Shown here: positions 12,636 to 24,347 of the stretch, piece after piece
Layout of the letters: the number at the start of each line of letters is the position of its first letter
Position numbering within the stretch: position 1 is the first letter of the stretch
From: Cryptomeria japonica
Taxonomy: Eukaryota > Streptophyta > Pinopsida > Cupressales > Cupressaceae
Direction: 5' to 3'
Assembly (NCBI RefSeq): GCF_030272615.1
Contig: NC_081411.1
Coordinates: 45,089,517-45,153,516 of the forward strand
Length of the DNA: 64,000 bases
The notes under the pieces: model-generated
Seen by the model: the letters and a program-made list of their open reading frames with translations, nothing else
What the model was told of the DNA's origin: nothing
The model's database searches: none
Program-made: the position numbers and the translations under genes

Positions 12636-13517
12636 TTATTCATCTCTCAGTCTTGCATGTCTATCAAGACATCTAGATGCTATATGACCAACTTTATTGT
12701 AGTTAAAACATTTGAAAGGTGCTTTACCTTCATACTTACTTCCAACTGGACCTTTAGGCATCTTCCTTGCAGATAGTTCTTCAAGTTCTTCAAGTTCTTT
12801 ATTTTCCCTCCTGATATCTTCGAGTTCTTTTGCATAAAGTGATTTCCAATCAGATTTGTCAGATGATGATGCTTTGAAAGATAAATCAATCTTGACTATA
12901 GCAACAGGACCAAATTCCTCAAGCTCAAAAGCTGAAAGTTTTCCAACCAAGGTATCTCTAGATACTGATGTATTAGGCATTATTCTCAACTCATTAATAG
13001 TAGTTATTTTCATTTTGTAAGCTGGTGCCAAAGCTCTTAAAACTTTAGAAACAATTTTGTCTTCACTTAAGGATCCTCCACAATATTGTATTCCTAAAAC
13101 AATTTCATTAAATCTTTCCATAAAAGAAGAAATTATTTCATCTTCTTCCATTTTCAAATTTTCATACCTGACGTGGTAACATTCCACCTTTGTAATTTTG
13201 ACAATGGTATCTGCTTCATTCAATGTATCCAGTTTATCACACATGGTTTTAGCAATAGATCAGTCTAATAATCCCATGCTTTTTTGATCTGATAATGTGG
13301 TAAAAATTGCTTCTCTTTCTTTGCAATCATTCTCCAAGTCTTTGCTCAAGTTTGCTGGATGAGGTTGATTTGGAGTAGGAGCAACATAGCCATTCTTTGT
13401 AACTTCCCATATATCTCTTCCAATCCAGTTAAGATGTGTCTCCATTCTTATCTTCAATATACCATAATTAGTTCCATCAAGTTTAGGACTATCCTTTCTG
13501 AAAATGTTTGCTACCAT
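12636..13517 (-). pseudogene. gag: gag of copia-1
   Basis: It starts MVANIFRKDSPKLDGTNYGI near the PBS, a typical copia Gag start, then RMETHLNWIGRDIWEV. A stop at about 13258 splits it. The capsid continues as DTIVKITKVECYHVRYENLKMEEDEIISSFMERFNEIV and VSKVLRALAPAYKMKI. An acidic coiled-coil-like stretch (KELEDIRRENKELEELEEL) precedes the zinc knuckle, which reads CFNYNKVGHIASRC. The second Cys of CCHC is Tyr, so the knuckle is damaged. About 85 plus 202 residues remain. Confidence 0.85.
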
Positions 13518-13560
13518 AGGATCTCCTTAAGCTATTAGGCTTCTACAAAAAGAGGACTAG

Positions 13561-13572
13561 GCTCTGATTCCA
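13561..13572 (-). other. Primer binding site of copia-1 (tRNA-iMet type)
   Basis: On the minus strand, 2 bases after the 5' LTR, TGGAATCAGAGC differs by one base from the iMet-complementary TGGTATCAGAGC that is present intact in copia-2. Confidence 0.85.
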
Positions 13573-13574
13573 AT

Positions 13575-14686
13575 TGTTAGGAATCGGAAGGACAACTGAG
13601 AGGGGGAGGGGTGAATCAGTTGTTAGTGAATTAAAACCCAAATATAGAAATTATTTCAACTTAAACTTAGTGTTGGTAAACAAAACTTAGTGCCAGTGAA
13701 ATAGATTAGCAATTATATCAATACCGGTGTAGCTTAATGCATGAAACACAAAGAAAAACAACATCCACAATATATGACACAAATATTTTGATGTGGAAAC
13801 CATGTAAAGAGAAGAACCATGGTGGGAAACCTTAGCCACAATCAAATGATACTACTGTAGATAATAAGTGTATACAAATGGGGTCTGCACATGCAGAATG
13901 GCCAACCACCTAGAGCTGACTGCTCAAACACAGAATGGGAGTCACACTGACTACAGTAGGATGGTTAAATCCTATAACAATATACTGCTTCAAAGTAGCA
14001 TCTCCAATGCTAGATTCAATACTAGTTTAAGATCTGATAAACACCTATATACCTTCCTTCAACCTTTAGATGATGTCTACATGATTCGCTCTATATTCTA
14101 CTCATATGATCTTCAATATTCACACATATACTCATACCATTACCATACCATGATACATCTCTCAAATCAGATCTTACATTTATTTGTACAAAACTTAAGA
14201 CAATAACATGAGGTCGGCTCACTAAGGATTTTACAATTAAATCAATAAGTCTTGATGTGATACAAAATATCGGCTCAATACATTTACGACAATAGTAAAC
14301 CATCTCCATAACGTGTCGTGCTGATCTGGAATAGATAGGGTGTACCAGTCCATAACTCATACCTATCTATCGGTAAAGGCAAATCTGTCAAACTGATTAG
14401 ACCAATAAGAAAAACACTAAATCCAAACATCCAATTCATGTCTTCGACATAATCAAATGAACTCTAGATGATAACAAGTTATCTCCATTGCTGGTGAACA
14501 ATATATCCTACCGGTGAACATATACTGGTGACTGCGCATAAGTCACTAACCTTGTCGGTGAACACAATGTGTCGGTTCAATAGTAAACCAATATAACTAT
14601 AGTGCCAAATCAATAATGTAAACCTCAAGAAGGGTAAGTGTTGAAATCAATGACAAAACCAATGCAACACATCCATAATACTAACA
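13575..14686 (-). repeat. 5' LTR of copia-1
   Basis: 1112 bp, bounded by TG and CA (minus strand TGTTAGTATT to CCTAACA). It carries the GTGGAAACC and AACCATGGTGGGAAACC sequences often seen in plant copia LTRs. Confidence 0.9.
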
Positions 14687-14691
14687 AATTA
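14687..14691. repeat. Right target-site duplication of copia-1 (AATTA)
   Basis: Exact partner of 7949-7953. Element A sequence resumes here. Confidence 0.9.
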
Positions 14692-15423
14692 AGCATTCTA
14701 AATCAAGTGACTAGGTTTAGGTTGCATTCATTCTAAATTTTATGCATTTCAAGTCATTTCAGCTTGATAACAATGATCTCTTTATCTTTTGAATGAGAGT
14801 TTGAAGCAATCATCATTTTCTCAGATAAGTGGTCTCTTTTTCATCATCATTTCTCCGATCGAGTACTTATGTCTTGAGATGTTAGTTGCATACATAAACA
14901 TCTCATATAGATCTATACATTTCATTATATATATTCATTTGCATTCATATTATTGCATGAAGAAAAATAATCATTTACATTACCAGTTGCTCATTCTCAT
15001 CATTCATTTGCATCATCATTTATTTGTATGAAAAAGAAACAAAAAGAAACATCCATATTACATCCATTGCATACATCCATAATGAAAAGATATGCATACA
15101 TGTAACATAAAGCATATAGAAAGACATCTCATAATCAATCAACACAAATTCGATGAAATTAAATCAAGATCTCGTATATAATCATAATTTCAGTGTGTTA
15201 GAGTATAAATGATATCAACCGTCGTATATAACAAAAACTAAAAAAACCTAATAAGGTAGCTCTCTACCTCTCCCTCATTGCCAAGTGGAGGAGTTACTGC
15301 TTGCTACCTGACATCCTATCTAGGTGCCCTAGCTCCCTTAGATCAAGCCATATACTAAGAATATGGATCAACCTACTATGCTACTGGAACTGCTACGCTA
15401 TATATTGCAACATAATAGGCTGC
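14692..15423 (+). other. Spacer of element A between copia-1 and the antisense PMD gene
   Basis: AT-rich with many CATTCAT/CATCATTT words. No gene is seen. It corresponds to the low-complexity spacer between the PMD 3' end and integrase in B. Confidence 0.5.
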
Positions 15424-17667
15424 TCAACTAGTCTGATGCAAAACCTTCTGCTGAAGAGCGTCTCGCTCTACTCTCACCTCGGCGAGCTAATGATCACGCT
15501 TAGATCTGACCTCATCCAGTTGTCGATCTCTCTCAGCTCTGACCTTAGCAAGCTGTTGGTCTCACTCTCCCAGCTGTGTCTGTGCCACTATCATCTTTGA
15601 CTGCAAGCCTGCCACCCTCGATCTCAATGACCATGTTGAATCTAGTACCCCTTGCTCTCCACCTCCCTCTCTGCCTCCCTACTCATCCCTCCGCTACCTC
15701 ACCTGTCGAGGAGTTTCTCTTTCCTCCTCACCTATTACCATTGATCTCAACTCCAACAATCCCTAGAGATCCACCCTCCCCTCTCTGCCGCTATCTCCCT
15801 CCAGCTGGTATCCTACAACTACTAGCCCCAGGATCACCTCTTCCTTGCCTAGGTGCATCTGCTCTCTACCCCTGCACCTGTCCCCATCCCTGCACTTGTC
15901 CTCATCCCTGTACCTAACCTGATACCTGTGCCTATGTTGGTTCCTCATCCTCACCCTCCTCTATGAGAAGCACATACTCTACAGGATCTGTGAATCTAGG
16001 AAACAGATGTCTTTAGAACCAATCCCTATACTAGAGCAATACCCCCACATCTGCAACATCCTCTAAATAATCCCATCGTTTTCACTGTAAACCAACTAGC
16101 TCCTACATGCTTAGCATGTAGGATAACCTTAGGGCCTATCCTCATCTCTCCTCATCTCCATATCGGGCATAGGCTGTACACTCCTAAGATATACCCTGTG
16201 GCCTCCCATACTGCCTCACAATCCTAGAAACTATGAACTGCTTAATGATGAAAACTGATCTACCAATAAGAGGACGAGTCATAAATATATCCTTCCTTTG
16301 CCCTCTCTAGTCATCCCATAGCTCCAGAACCCTGTACGGTCTCCATACTACAACAATCAGATCATCTAGTTGTCTCCTCAAGTAATCTATCTTGCCTAGA
16401 TGGGGCTGAGTGACATAACGTGAATAGAAATATATAATAGGTTGGTGTGGCTCTCTAGCATCATCTACTATTAGCCTACATATTAGGATGTGCTTCCATG
16501 CCCATATCTATAGCACTAAGACTCTTGCTGCCATACTCTTCCCATCCCTATATGCAACCTCATGCATCTCATGATACATGTGGGCTAACAAACAAGAACC
16601 CCACCCTAATCTCTCAGGATGACTCAATCTCCTCTCGAGCATCCTAGCCTAGCCACATAGAAAGCCCTGCTATCCCCTATTTGACATAACGAAACAACCT
16701 ATGATGCCTACTAACAGACATGGCAGTGGAAACTGCTCACTATACCTAGCCATCATAACATCCCATGTAATGGCCTACTCAAGGATGGTCTCATTGTGGA
16801 ATATCCATCTCACAGATAAAATACTAGGCCGTTGAGCAGAATCGTAATCAACCTTGTCGCTAGTGTATAGAATCCTGAGAATCCGGTAGACATCCTTAGG
16901 TGTGACCGTCATCTCTCCTACAAGTAAATGGAAAGTATTATGATCTGAATGAAATCGCTCTACTAATGCAGTCAACATCTCATGATTTACACGGATATCT
17001 GGAATCTGAAGAAGGTATTTAAACCCGCACAACTCAATGTGTCCCCTATCTACATCTAATAAACTCAGAACTAATCACATAGTAGGTGGATAAACACATC
17101 AAAACAAGATATCTGACAATCAAATTTGCAAAATCAAACATAAACATTGTTAGCATGTGATCCAAATTGCACTACAAATATACTAAACATGCTTGCAAAT
17201 CAAAATATGCAAAATACAAAATTAAAATTTGATGTTTTGACCCTAAAACATGCTTGTTGTTTTTCATACGAGTTTTCACAGAAGGGCAAAATATCATATG
17301 AATCAGGATTATGCTTTGCATGACAAAACATTACCATACGAAACAATATTATACATCATATGATGAAATGGGCTATGAAGTACAAGCTCATACAAGACAT
17401 TGGCCCACATCATACAAAAAACACTATATGCCCATATGATAAAACACTAAAGAGACAGTTTATCGTATGATAAATAGTGTTTCACCGCACGATAAACTGT
17501 GAGACATAACATCAAACAAATCTAAAACGTAAAAAATTCAATCAAAATTCAAAATTTAAGAAAATCAAATAGGCTTTAGATAAATCACTTACCACTGGGT
17601 CATAGTTCTGTGGTCGATTATGTCGTCTCTGGTGCTTGAATCAATGCTTCTGGATCGGGATGGCCAT
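15424..17667 (-). pseudogene. Antisense plant mobile domain (PMD) gene of element A
   Basis: PMD proteins are a plant family found both as host genes (MAIN and MAIL1, linked to silencing) and inside transposons. Exon 1 (17593-17667, 25 codons with one stop) starts with ATG 79 bp after a TATA box and ends at a GTAAGT donor. The intron runs to about 17070; the acceptor is not resolved and no candidate keeps phase exactly. Exon 2 encodes CGFKYLLQIPDIRVNHEMLTALVERFHSDHNTFHLLVGEMTVTPKDVYRILRI, the PMD signature, then GSCLLAHMYHEMHEV, a Gly/Thr repeat-rich part and a C-terminal coiled coil of tandem QLAEVRxERD-like repeats, ending at the stop at 15424. Many stops. It is antisense to A and lies just inside the 3' LTR, exactly as in B and C. 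Confidence 0.72.
17265..17500 (-). repeat. Intronic motif array of the element A PMD gene (CATACGA type)
   Basis: About nine copies, 20-30 bp apart, of a motif near YCATAYGA (plus-strand words CATACGAG, CATATGAA, CATACGAA, CATATGAT, CATACAAG, CATACAAA, CATATGAT, CGTATGAT, CGCACGAT). It sits between donor and acceptor of the antisense gene, where B and C hold a CRCGTYTRTG array. Confidence 0.6.
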
Positions 17668-17740
17668 TTTTCTTCATAGAGAGCTTTTAAAATTTCAAAC
17701 TTGGAGAGGTGAAAATAAATTGAAAATGACACATGGACCC

Positions 17741-17750
17741 CTTATATAGC
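17741..17750 (-). promoter_or_regulatory. TATA box of the antisense PMD gene, element A
   Basis: On the minus strand GCTATATAAG lies 74-84 bp before the ATG. It has the same relative position as the TATAAG boxes of B and C. Confidence 0.6.
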
Positions 17751-18189
17751 CAAAACCCTAATTTTTCAACTTCTCCGATGGACGTCAAACTTGTACTCTA
17801 AGCTAAATCAAATGTCTTGATTCCATTTTTGGGATCAAAATTGAAATTCAAGATCACCTTCCTAGTCAATTTTGCACAACTATGACCACTTAACACTTTC
17901 ATCAAATGCTCATTCTTTTCTTCATTTTGCACTCAATTTAATTCTCAAATCAACCCTGATTTTAATCTTTAGCATTAATCTTTGTGCTCAAATAACTTAT
18001 CGTTGCTCAAACAAAATTGCTTAAAATCACTACGCAACCCCCACTATCTTTCAATTTCACTCCCGAGGGGGCATATGCTTGACATCATCATTAGTGATCA
18101 CATCCTCAAAGTCGAGAATTTCTTTCAAAATCTTCATTACAAGTCAAGCAGCTAATCTTTATCAAACATTAAACAAGACCTCATCACTA

Positions 18190-18700
18190 GGGGCATCTCA
18201 GCTTCATCTCTTCATATGAAATTGAGATTACTTGATTAGCTAAATCAAATCAATCTCTAGGGGCATATCAGTTTCATCATTTCATATCAAGATGGTATTG
18301 TCTTCATCTGAATCAGTCTCTTAATGTTAATCAGTTTCATCGCTTTTCATCAATCTGATTATTTGTTTAAACTCAATCAAGGGTTTAAACAATATCTTTG
18401 ATCACATGCTCAATCTAAGAAGGTGTTCAATTTCATCGCATCAAATCAAGCTGAACAGTTTATCTTCACTCATCGTGTCTTGATCCATCAAGTTCATGAT
18501 TGATTTTATCTTTGCTCACTGTGTCTAGTTCAATCAAGTTCAGTTTATTTGCTCTTCATCAGTCCTAGTTCAATTAAGTTTGGGATCGGTATCACTTTAA
18601 TCAACTCTGTTCAATTTCATCGCTTTAAAACAAACTGAATACCTCACTCTTCATTTGGTTGATGATCAATCAAGTTCAGAACTAGTATCTCCTAGGCATC
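18190..18700 (+). repeat. Degenerate repeats with complementary ends upstream of the polypurine tract, element A
   Basis: Recurring units built on CAGTTTCATCGCTTT or TTCAATCAAGTTCA. Some have pairing ends, for example TGTTCA with TGAACA (about 18429-18462) and GTTTAAAC twice (about 18366-18391). No coding potential. Confidence 0.45.
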
Positions 18701-18707
18701 AACTATT

Positions 18708-18744
18708 CTTTGAATTGATGCACTGCTCACACATCAATTCAAAG
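18708..18744 (+). other. Hairpin merging into the polypurine tract, element A
   Basis: Perfect 13-bp inverted repeat, CTTTGAATTGATG at 18708-18720 and its complement at 18732-18744, with an 11-nt loop. The last four bases of the right arm (AAAG) begin the polypurine tract. B and C have a hairpin at the same place with a different stem. Confidence 0.7.
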
Positions 18745-18753
18745 AGGGGCAAA
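18741..18753 (+). other. Polypurine tract of element A
   Basis: AAAGAGGGGCAAA immediately before the LTR start TGTAATACCC. Elements B and C have AAAGAGGGGCAAAA before TGTAGACACC. Confidence 0.8.
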
Positions 18754-19744
18754 TGTAATACCCTAAAAATGGTCATCTAAACCATAGGTCCCTAATCTCA
18801 ACAACATAACCAAGGTCCTAACCAAAGGCAGTTAAATTAATCTTGAGCACACAATTAATTTCTTAAACCATCAAATATCACATGGCAAATTAATCAACCA
18901 ATATTAATTAAATATTTAATTGATCATTCCAAGTAAATCATTTTTAAACAATTATCCTATTTATTTTATTAAATATCCTAGCATATTTAATTAAATAAAT
19001 CAATTTGCCATTAAATCATCAAAAAAGGAATTAATTGACAAAATAAGAATTAAAAATAGAGAAAAATCTCAAGAAAGCAATTAAAGCATTTAAATATCAA
19101 AATTGAATGAAATAGAGAATAAATCAGTTTTTTCTGATTTTATCTTAATTTTTGTTCAATTTCCTTTCAAACTGAGAAAAGAAGCCAATCACATCAGTTC
19201 ACCTGGATTGTGCTTCCTCTTGGAAAATCTTTACCACTCATCATCATTTGATCTCAGTCGCTGATTTCTTTCTGAATTTTCTATAAATTCAGGCTCTCAT
19301 CTCATATTCAAGGATCTTGGAGAATATATTGTTATCATGTTGTTTTTGCTCTAGGTTCATTGAGATTTGTGCATTCATATATTTACATATTAGTTATTGC
19401 ATACTTATTAGATCATTTAGCTTAATATCGCTTAAATCATGTTAGATTAATCTTGCATATCTAGCTTAAATTTTGCATTCATCTAGCTTAAATATTGCAT
19501 TCATTTAGCTCAATCTTATGCTCATATAAATTAAACCCTTCATTTAAGTGTTGTGTAGTCACTGTATATCTTAGCAATCTGAGAACAATCTAAAATTGCA
19601 TCTACTAGAAGGCAATAGGTCGCTTTCTAATGGTTTACTGTTTCATTGATTGTTTATTGATTTACTAGTCATGCATCTAATGACTTAATGAAAGTGTTGT
19701 GTATTCAGATATAGATACAGATACAGGTCCACTTTTCACACACA
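18754..19744 (+). repeat. 3' LTR of element A
   Basis: Starts TGTAATACCC after the polypurine tract and ends near CACACACA, where the gag reading frame of element D resumes. AT-rich palindromic words such as TTAATTAAATATTTAATT occur at about 18900-19000, as in the B LTR. The exact end is uncertain by a few bases. The likely 5-bp duplication TAGTA (19745-19749) cannot be confirmed without the left end. Confidence 0.7.
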
Positions 19745-19749
19745 TAGTA

Positions 19750-21605
19750 TGGTGTTCTTCAATCTATGACAATTTCTAGTCATATGCCCTTTGGTCTTGT
19801 GGTATTCACAAAACTCATCATCATTCTAGCATGTAGGTTTCACTTTTGGTTTATATGGTGAATTGTCTAATATTGTTATAAGCTTATTTGTGACCAATTT
19901 CTTAAATGTTGTCTCAATTAGCTCTCCCAATGGAGTGTATTTTCTTGGTGGTTTTGGTAGCCTTTGAGCACTCACTTGATTATTAGATGAACTTACACCA
20001 AGGAAAGTTATCTTTGGTTTTACCACATTTTCATCTACTACCCCATCATTAATGGTGCTCTTATTTTTATTCCAAAAGAAGGGTTCATCTTTCCCATTTG
20101 ATTCACTTTTGTTATCTTTGAATAGTTTTATGGTGCCTTGTTTAATGAGGAATTTCTTAGTTGTCAATCCCTTTTCAATGACCTTTTTAAAAGTAGATAA
20201 AAAAATCTTTTCTTGGTTCATATCCAATATCCTTTTTAACATTTCGAGTGAACATTTTGACCATTTTTTTTGTGGGATATAACAAGAGCATAGACTAGCT
20301 AGGCTTCTCCAATTGATGTAAGAATGATGCAAAGTATTCTCCATTTTTTCTTGGTATTACACAAAGTATTCACTGACACATCTAATTCTATTTTGTAGGA
20401 GAATTGTTGTATAAAAGCTTTTGCCAAATCAGACCATGAAAAAATTCCTTGTGGGAGTTGTTAAAACCATTCCATAGCTTGTCCACCTAGACTTTGTGGA
20501 AATAGTCGCATCAACTATGTTTCCTCTTTTTCTACCTCAATGCAATCTATGAAAAAATCTCTTATATGTGCCTGAGGATCTCCCTTGCCTCTATACTTGT
20601 GAAATTTTAGTGTCACAAAATGTGGACAAAATGGAGGCATTGCTATACTTCTATTGCATGGATAAGTACATGTCTTTCATTATGTAATCTTGTTTTGGTG
20701 CATGAATATTTGTCATCTATTTTTGCAAATCCTCATTTTTTTGTTGCAAGTCATTCTTAGGTGGTGTCTTTTCTCTTTGAGTTAGAATGTCTAAGCCACT
20801 AGGTGGAGGAGGAATATAATGAGTGTATGGATGGTATTGATCATAGATGTGATCATATGGAGTGGGAACATAATTGTAATTAGTGTAGGGACCAATTGGT
20901 ATGATATTAAAGTTAGGAGCACTAGGTCTAAGTCGATTGTACATGTCATGACCATGAGGATAAGAGGTATCATAAGAATGATTTTGAGTATTTCCTCCAA
21001 ATCTAACATGAGGTCTCCTTGTGTCATGATTTTGAATGTTCCCTTAGGTGTAGTTGTATGCATTGGTATTATCATGGGTGCTAGCATGTTGTTGAGCATG
21101 TGTATTAGCATTTCTCCTCCATGTGAGAGGACGAGCATGGGATCATTCATGAGAATTCTTAGAAACGTTGTCCTGAACATGAGTGTTGGTGACTTCTAGT
21201 TTTTGAAACAAGGATGACGATAAGTCAGGAATGAAATGTTTGCTCCCATTACCTCCATTATATCCTCTAGGATTTTCATTTTCTTGATTTAAATCTTCTT
21301 GTGAGATTCATGAGACATAAAAATCATGAGAGATTCTTGTTTCATTTTGTGCCATGACTTGCAAGAAATATTGATGATCTCTTCTCATAATATCTTCAAC
21401 CATTTTATAGAACCTTGGATCCATGATAGTCTCTTCAACATCTGTGAAAGTGATAGAATCATTTTCATTGTTGTCATTCTCAATTTTGAGTCACATTTTG
21501 TGGATTGTAAAATTCATCATCATCAAACTCATAGGTACTCATGTTGAGAGATTTTTGAGCTTCCTTGGCTTCTTATCTAGAATTTTGTGAATGCATTTCA
21601 ACCAT
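19750..21605 (-). pseudogene. gag: gag of element D
   Basis: Starts at ATG (21605-21603) with MVEMHSQNSR, then STYEFDDDEFYN, co-linear with element B gag (MVETRLQKSRREAKEAQEYTNMSVYEYDNDIFFN). A Pro/Tyr/His-rich part follows (DHIYDQYHPYTHYIPPPPSGLDI), then a capsid remnant and FKKVIEKGLTTKKFLIKQGTIKLFKDNKSE. The finger reads CEYHKTKGHMTRNC (C-x2-H-x4-H-x4-C). The frame is lost several times and has many stops. The sequence ends just past the finger at the junction with element A. Confidence 0.8.
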
Positions 21606-23408
21606 GGAATAGAACTTGACAAGAATGAAAGATGGAAGAAAATGTGAAGACTATGAGAGACTAAGAAGGAAATATGAGATGGAATGAGAATCTAACCTGT
21701 TGTCTTACAATGTCCAAGATATGTGATCTAAAGTAAGTTGTGGCTTCCAAAGAGTTGATAAATCTCTTGATGAGCTAAGTTGACCTTACCTAAAGAGGAC
21801 CAAATGGGACCCTATGATGATAGATCTGATGTGGGAACCACTTAGTGATATGTTGTAGTATGTTTGAAAGATGTGATTGGAACAACAAAGCAACCTTTGG
21901 ACCCTAGCTTGGAAGTTGTGTATGGAAGATTGAAAATGAGTAAAAATGATTGACAAAGCTGTGATAAAGGCTGGTTGACTAAAAATGAAATGTTCTAGGA
22001 AAGTGCCTTAGATTCTCTTTGATTTGAAAACTTAAGCATGTATTTCTTGTTGATAATGATAATTTAGTTTTCATAGATGTAATGTTGTCCTGTACATATG
22101 CATTTTCTCTACAATTGATAATTTTCTAATTTCATATAGATGTAGTTTTTGGGTAACTTAGATGGGGTAATATACTATGCAAATGCCTTTTCAGAACATA
22201 GACATATTTTAACTAGTTTATGCAATATTCTCTAAAAAATTTGATGATCAAATATACAATTCTGCCTAGAACAAATGCTATTTGTAGATATAGACATAAT
22301 TTCATTTGTCACAGATGCATTTTCTGACCACATATGTGGTTTAAACTAATGCAGGCATTTTTTTGACAAAATCTTGTTATTTATCTTAAATGTTGCAATT
22401 GTTGAATGTGATCAAATCTAAATATTGAATATCCTGTGGACAAAAAATATAGTAAACAATAAAGACACAATGTCTAAAGGTGTTTTTGTAAAAAATGTGA
22501 ACATTATGTGTATGTCCAATAGGCCAAATCAACCTAATTTCCATGGGTCTATCATAATCAAAGACATATCAAACACTTCTTAGGCTAAGGTAAATGTTAT
22601 CATGGTATTAAATTCATCCCACAACCTAGAATCTCTGTCAGCTCAAGTGTAGGGACACTTTAATGGGTGTATTCACTAATTTTTCCTTTTCATGAGTGGA
22701 TAGATATGGGTCTCTAGGACTAGAAGAATGAACCTATCACCCTCTCCTCAGAAAGATACAAGTAGCTTATGCTAAGCCAAGGATTTATTCCTCATCTCAT
22801 GGGAGCCTTATGGTGAGCATATTGGGCGTAAAACTAGCTATTCCCTTACACTAAAATTATCACTATGTTAGATCAAAATAGGGTGGGCCACTATTCTAAA
22901 GATGTCCAATTATATTTCGAGACATATGGTGGCTATACATGCAACATTTTTCTCAAATTAATGAGGTCTCCTAGCCCTTACGAGTTTCTCATGTCACATG
23001 AATGCTAAAGGAAATAGGTCATGTTGCTATAATAAATCAACACTAGGTAATAAGAGACTTTCATTTAAAACCACAATGTTTTATATAGAAAACCACAATA
23101 AAATACTTCTTGGGTCATGCCCTCTCACAAGATGGGAAGCAAGCCTTCTAAAAGACAATAACAATTTCTCTTACACCCAAGGTGCAATGGAAGGTAAGGG
23201 GAGAGGATACTTTTGTTATCACCTTTAAGGTTCTAATTTAAATGCAAGCGTGCCAAAGGAACATGACACTTCAAGCAAGTTAATTAACCCTAAACAAACA
23301 AAGAAAAGATTAATGAAAATATGTGAGCCTAATTAAGCTAAAAATTGAAATTTGAAGACACACTAAGGCTACCCCTACAAAAAATCATTAATAGTTTTTG
23401 ATAAATTA

Positions 23409-23749
23409 TCCCCACCTACAAGTACACTCATTAGGTTAATTATAGAAAATCCAAATCCAAATATGGAAAAGGGGCGCTAGATAGTCATGCATGATGATAG
23501 GGACTCCCAATTCTCCTTATCTGGATTTTCGTATATAATACGACATTCATGTGATAGATGAGACTAATTGATAGAACGCCACCCCACTTATGTGGAAACC
23601 AACCATGTTCCTATGGACCATTAATCGAAAGGTTCAGTCACCGCTAATTCCAACCCTTTCTTTCTATAGTGGGGGTTCAGACCACCTACAAGTACACTCA
23701 TTAGGTTAATTATAGAAAATCCAAATCTAAATGTAGAAAAGGGGCCTTC
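23409..23749. repeat. Direct repeat pair of about 65 bp in the element D leader
   Basis: CCACCTACAAGTACACTC and what follows at about 23411-23473 recurs almost unchanged at about 23686-23749, some 275 bp away. The leader of element B has one related copy near 43648-43710. Confidence 0.75.
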
Positions 23750-24009
23750 AATAATACATTTTTTTTTTTGTACAGCTACACCACTTCATTAGACCAAGCA
23801 AGGGGTTAGGAAAAAAGGCAAATCTAAAAAAAAGAAACACTAGATGCAAAAGGGAAAAGTAAAAAATGTAGGAATGCAAACACGATTATACCTAACACAG
23901 ACATGTAAATATGAGAAATATGTGAAATGATTCAACACAGATGCAAAAGTAAATTGTAACCTACAAAACAAGCAGACAATGCAAACACAGAAAGAAGCAT
24001 CGCAGACGC

Positions 24010-24240
24010 AAGATCCAAACACATACATGAAAATAAAGGTTGCAGACGTGAAATCTGGAAACCTGAAATCTATAAAATAGATTAAAAAATGGAACATAGA
24101 TGCACAAAGATATGTGACAAACATGATATGGGAACACATACATGAAAATAAAGGTTGCAAATGCAAAATCTGGTACCTGAAACCTACAAAATAGATCAAA
24201 ACACAAAACACAGATGTAGAAAGATATGTCGTGAATGTAG
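24010..24240. repeat. 114-bp tandem duplication in the element D leader
   Basis: Two copies containing ACACATACATGAAAATAAAG start about 114 bp apart (about 24018 and 24132). They create an apparent 138-residue hydrophobic open frame on the minus strand that is not a gene. Confidence 0.7.
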
Positions 24241-24326
24241 TATTGCCTATAATCATCGCTAATCAGACTTGTAACTTGAAAAAAAGACTAAAAATACAAA
24301 TGGATGTTAAAAAATAAGGGACAAAG

Positions 24327-24347
24327 GTCCCACTAAGCATGCCAAAA
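24327..24347 (-). other. Primer binding site region of element D
   Basis: Minus strand TTTTGGCATGCTTAGTGGG directly after the 5' LTR. It corresponds to TTTTGGCACGCCCGATGGG in B. The tRNA is not identified. Confidence 0.5.

Larger units (their letters stand above)
7954..14686 (-). mobile_element. copia-1: Ty1/copia retrotransposon inserted in element A
   Basis: Complete LTR-to-LTR copy of 6733 bp on the minus strand. It has two LTRs of about 1.1 kb, an iMet-type primer binding site at 13561-13572, gag, protease, integrase before RT (the copia order), RNase H, and a polypurine tract at 9068-9083. Perfect 5-bp target duplications flank it. The lower LTR has lost the terminal TG/CA pair (it starts TTTTAGG where the other has TGTTAGG). 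Coding parts are broken by stops and frameshifts and by lost catalytic residues in protease and the Gag knuckle. The LTRs differ visibly at many positions, so it is not recent. Confidence 0.92.
1..19744 (+). mobile_element. Element A: Ty3/gypsy (Tat-type) retrotransposon, 5' end outside window, split by copia-1
   Basis: The order is gag, protease, linker with a G-patch-like motif, RT-RNase H, a second (archaeal-type) RNase H, integrase, long 3' spacer, antisense PMD gene, polypurine tract and a 3' LTR starting TGTAATACCC. A dual RNase H is characteristic of the Tat/Ogre group of plant Ty3/gypsy elements. The element is interrupted at 7954-14686 by copia-1. The PMD gene, polypurine tract and LTR beyond the insertion belong to A because the same order is seen uninterrupted, in mirror image, in element B. 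The left LTR is outside the window. The right end falls inside the gag of element D, so A is younger than D. Coding parts are full of stops and A cannot be autonomous now. Confidence 0.85.
21606..24347 (-). other. Leader (5' UTR) of element D
   Basis: Non-coding. It contains degenerate copies of the ACACAGATGC/CACAGACATG motif at about 22100-22420 and 23880-24260, the decayed equivalent of the leader arrays in B. Also here are a direct repeat pair and a 114-bp tandem duplication, listed separately. No gene seen. Confidence 0.6.

Noticed and set aside
15301-15917. Two plus-strand open frames rich in Leu, Pro and Ser
   Set aside because: They are antisense shadows of the decayed PMD coiled-coil and repeat region of element A.
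23840-24256. Open frame of 138 residues on the minus strand, hydrophobic and Cys/Phe-rich with internal repeats
   Set aside because: It is produced by the 114-bp tandem duplication and decayed motif array in the element D leader, with no family resemblance.
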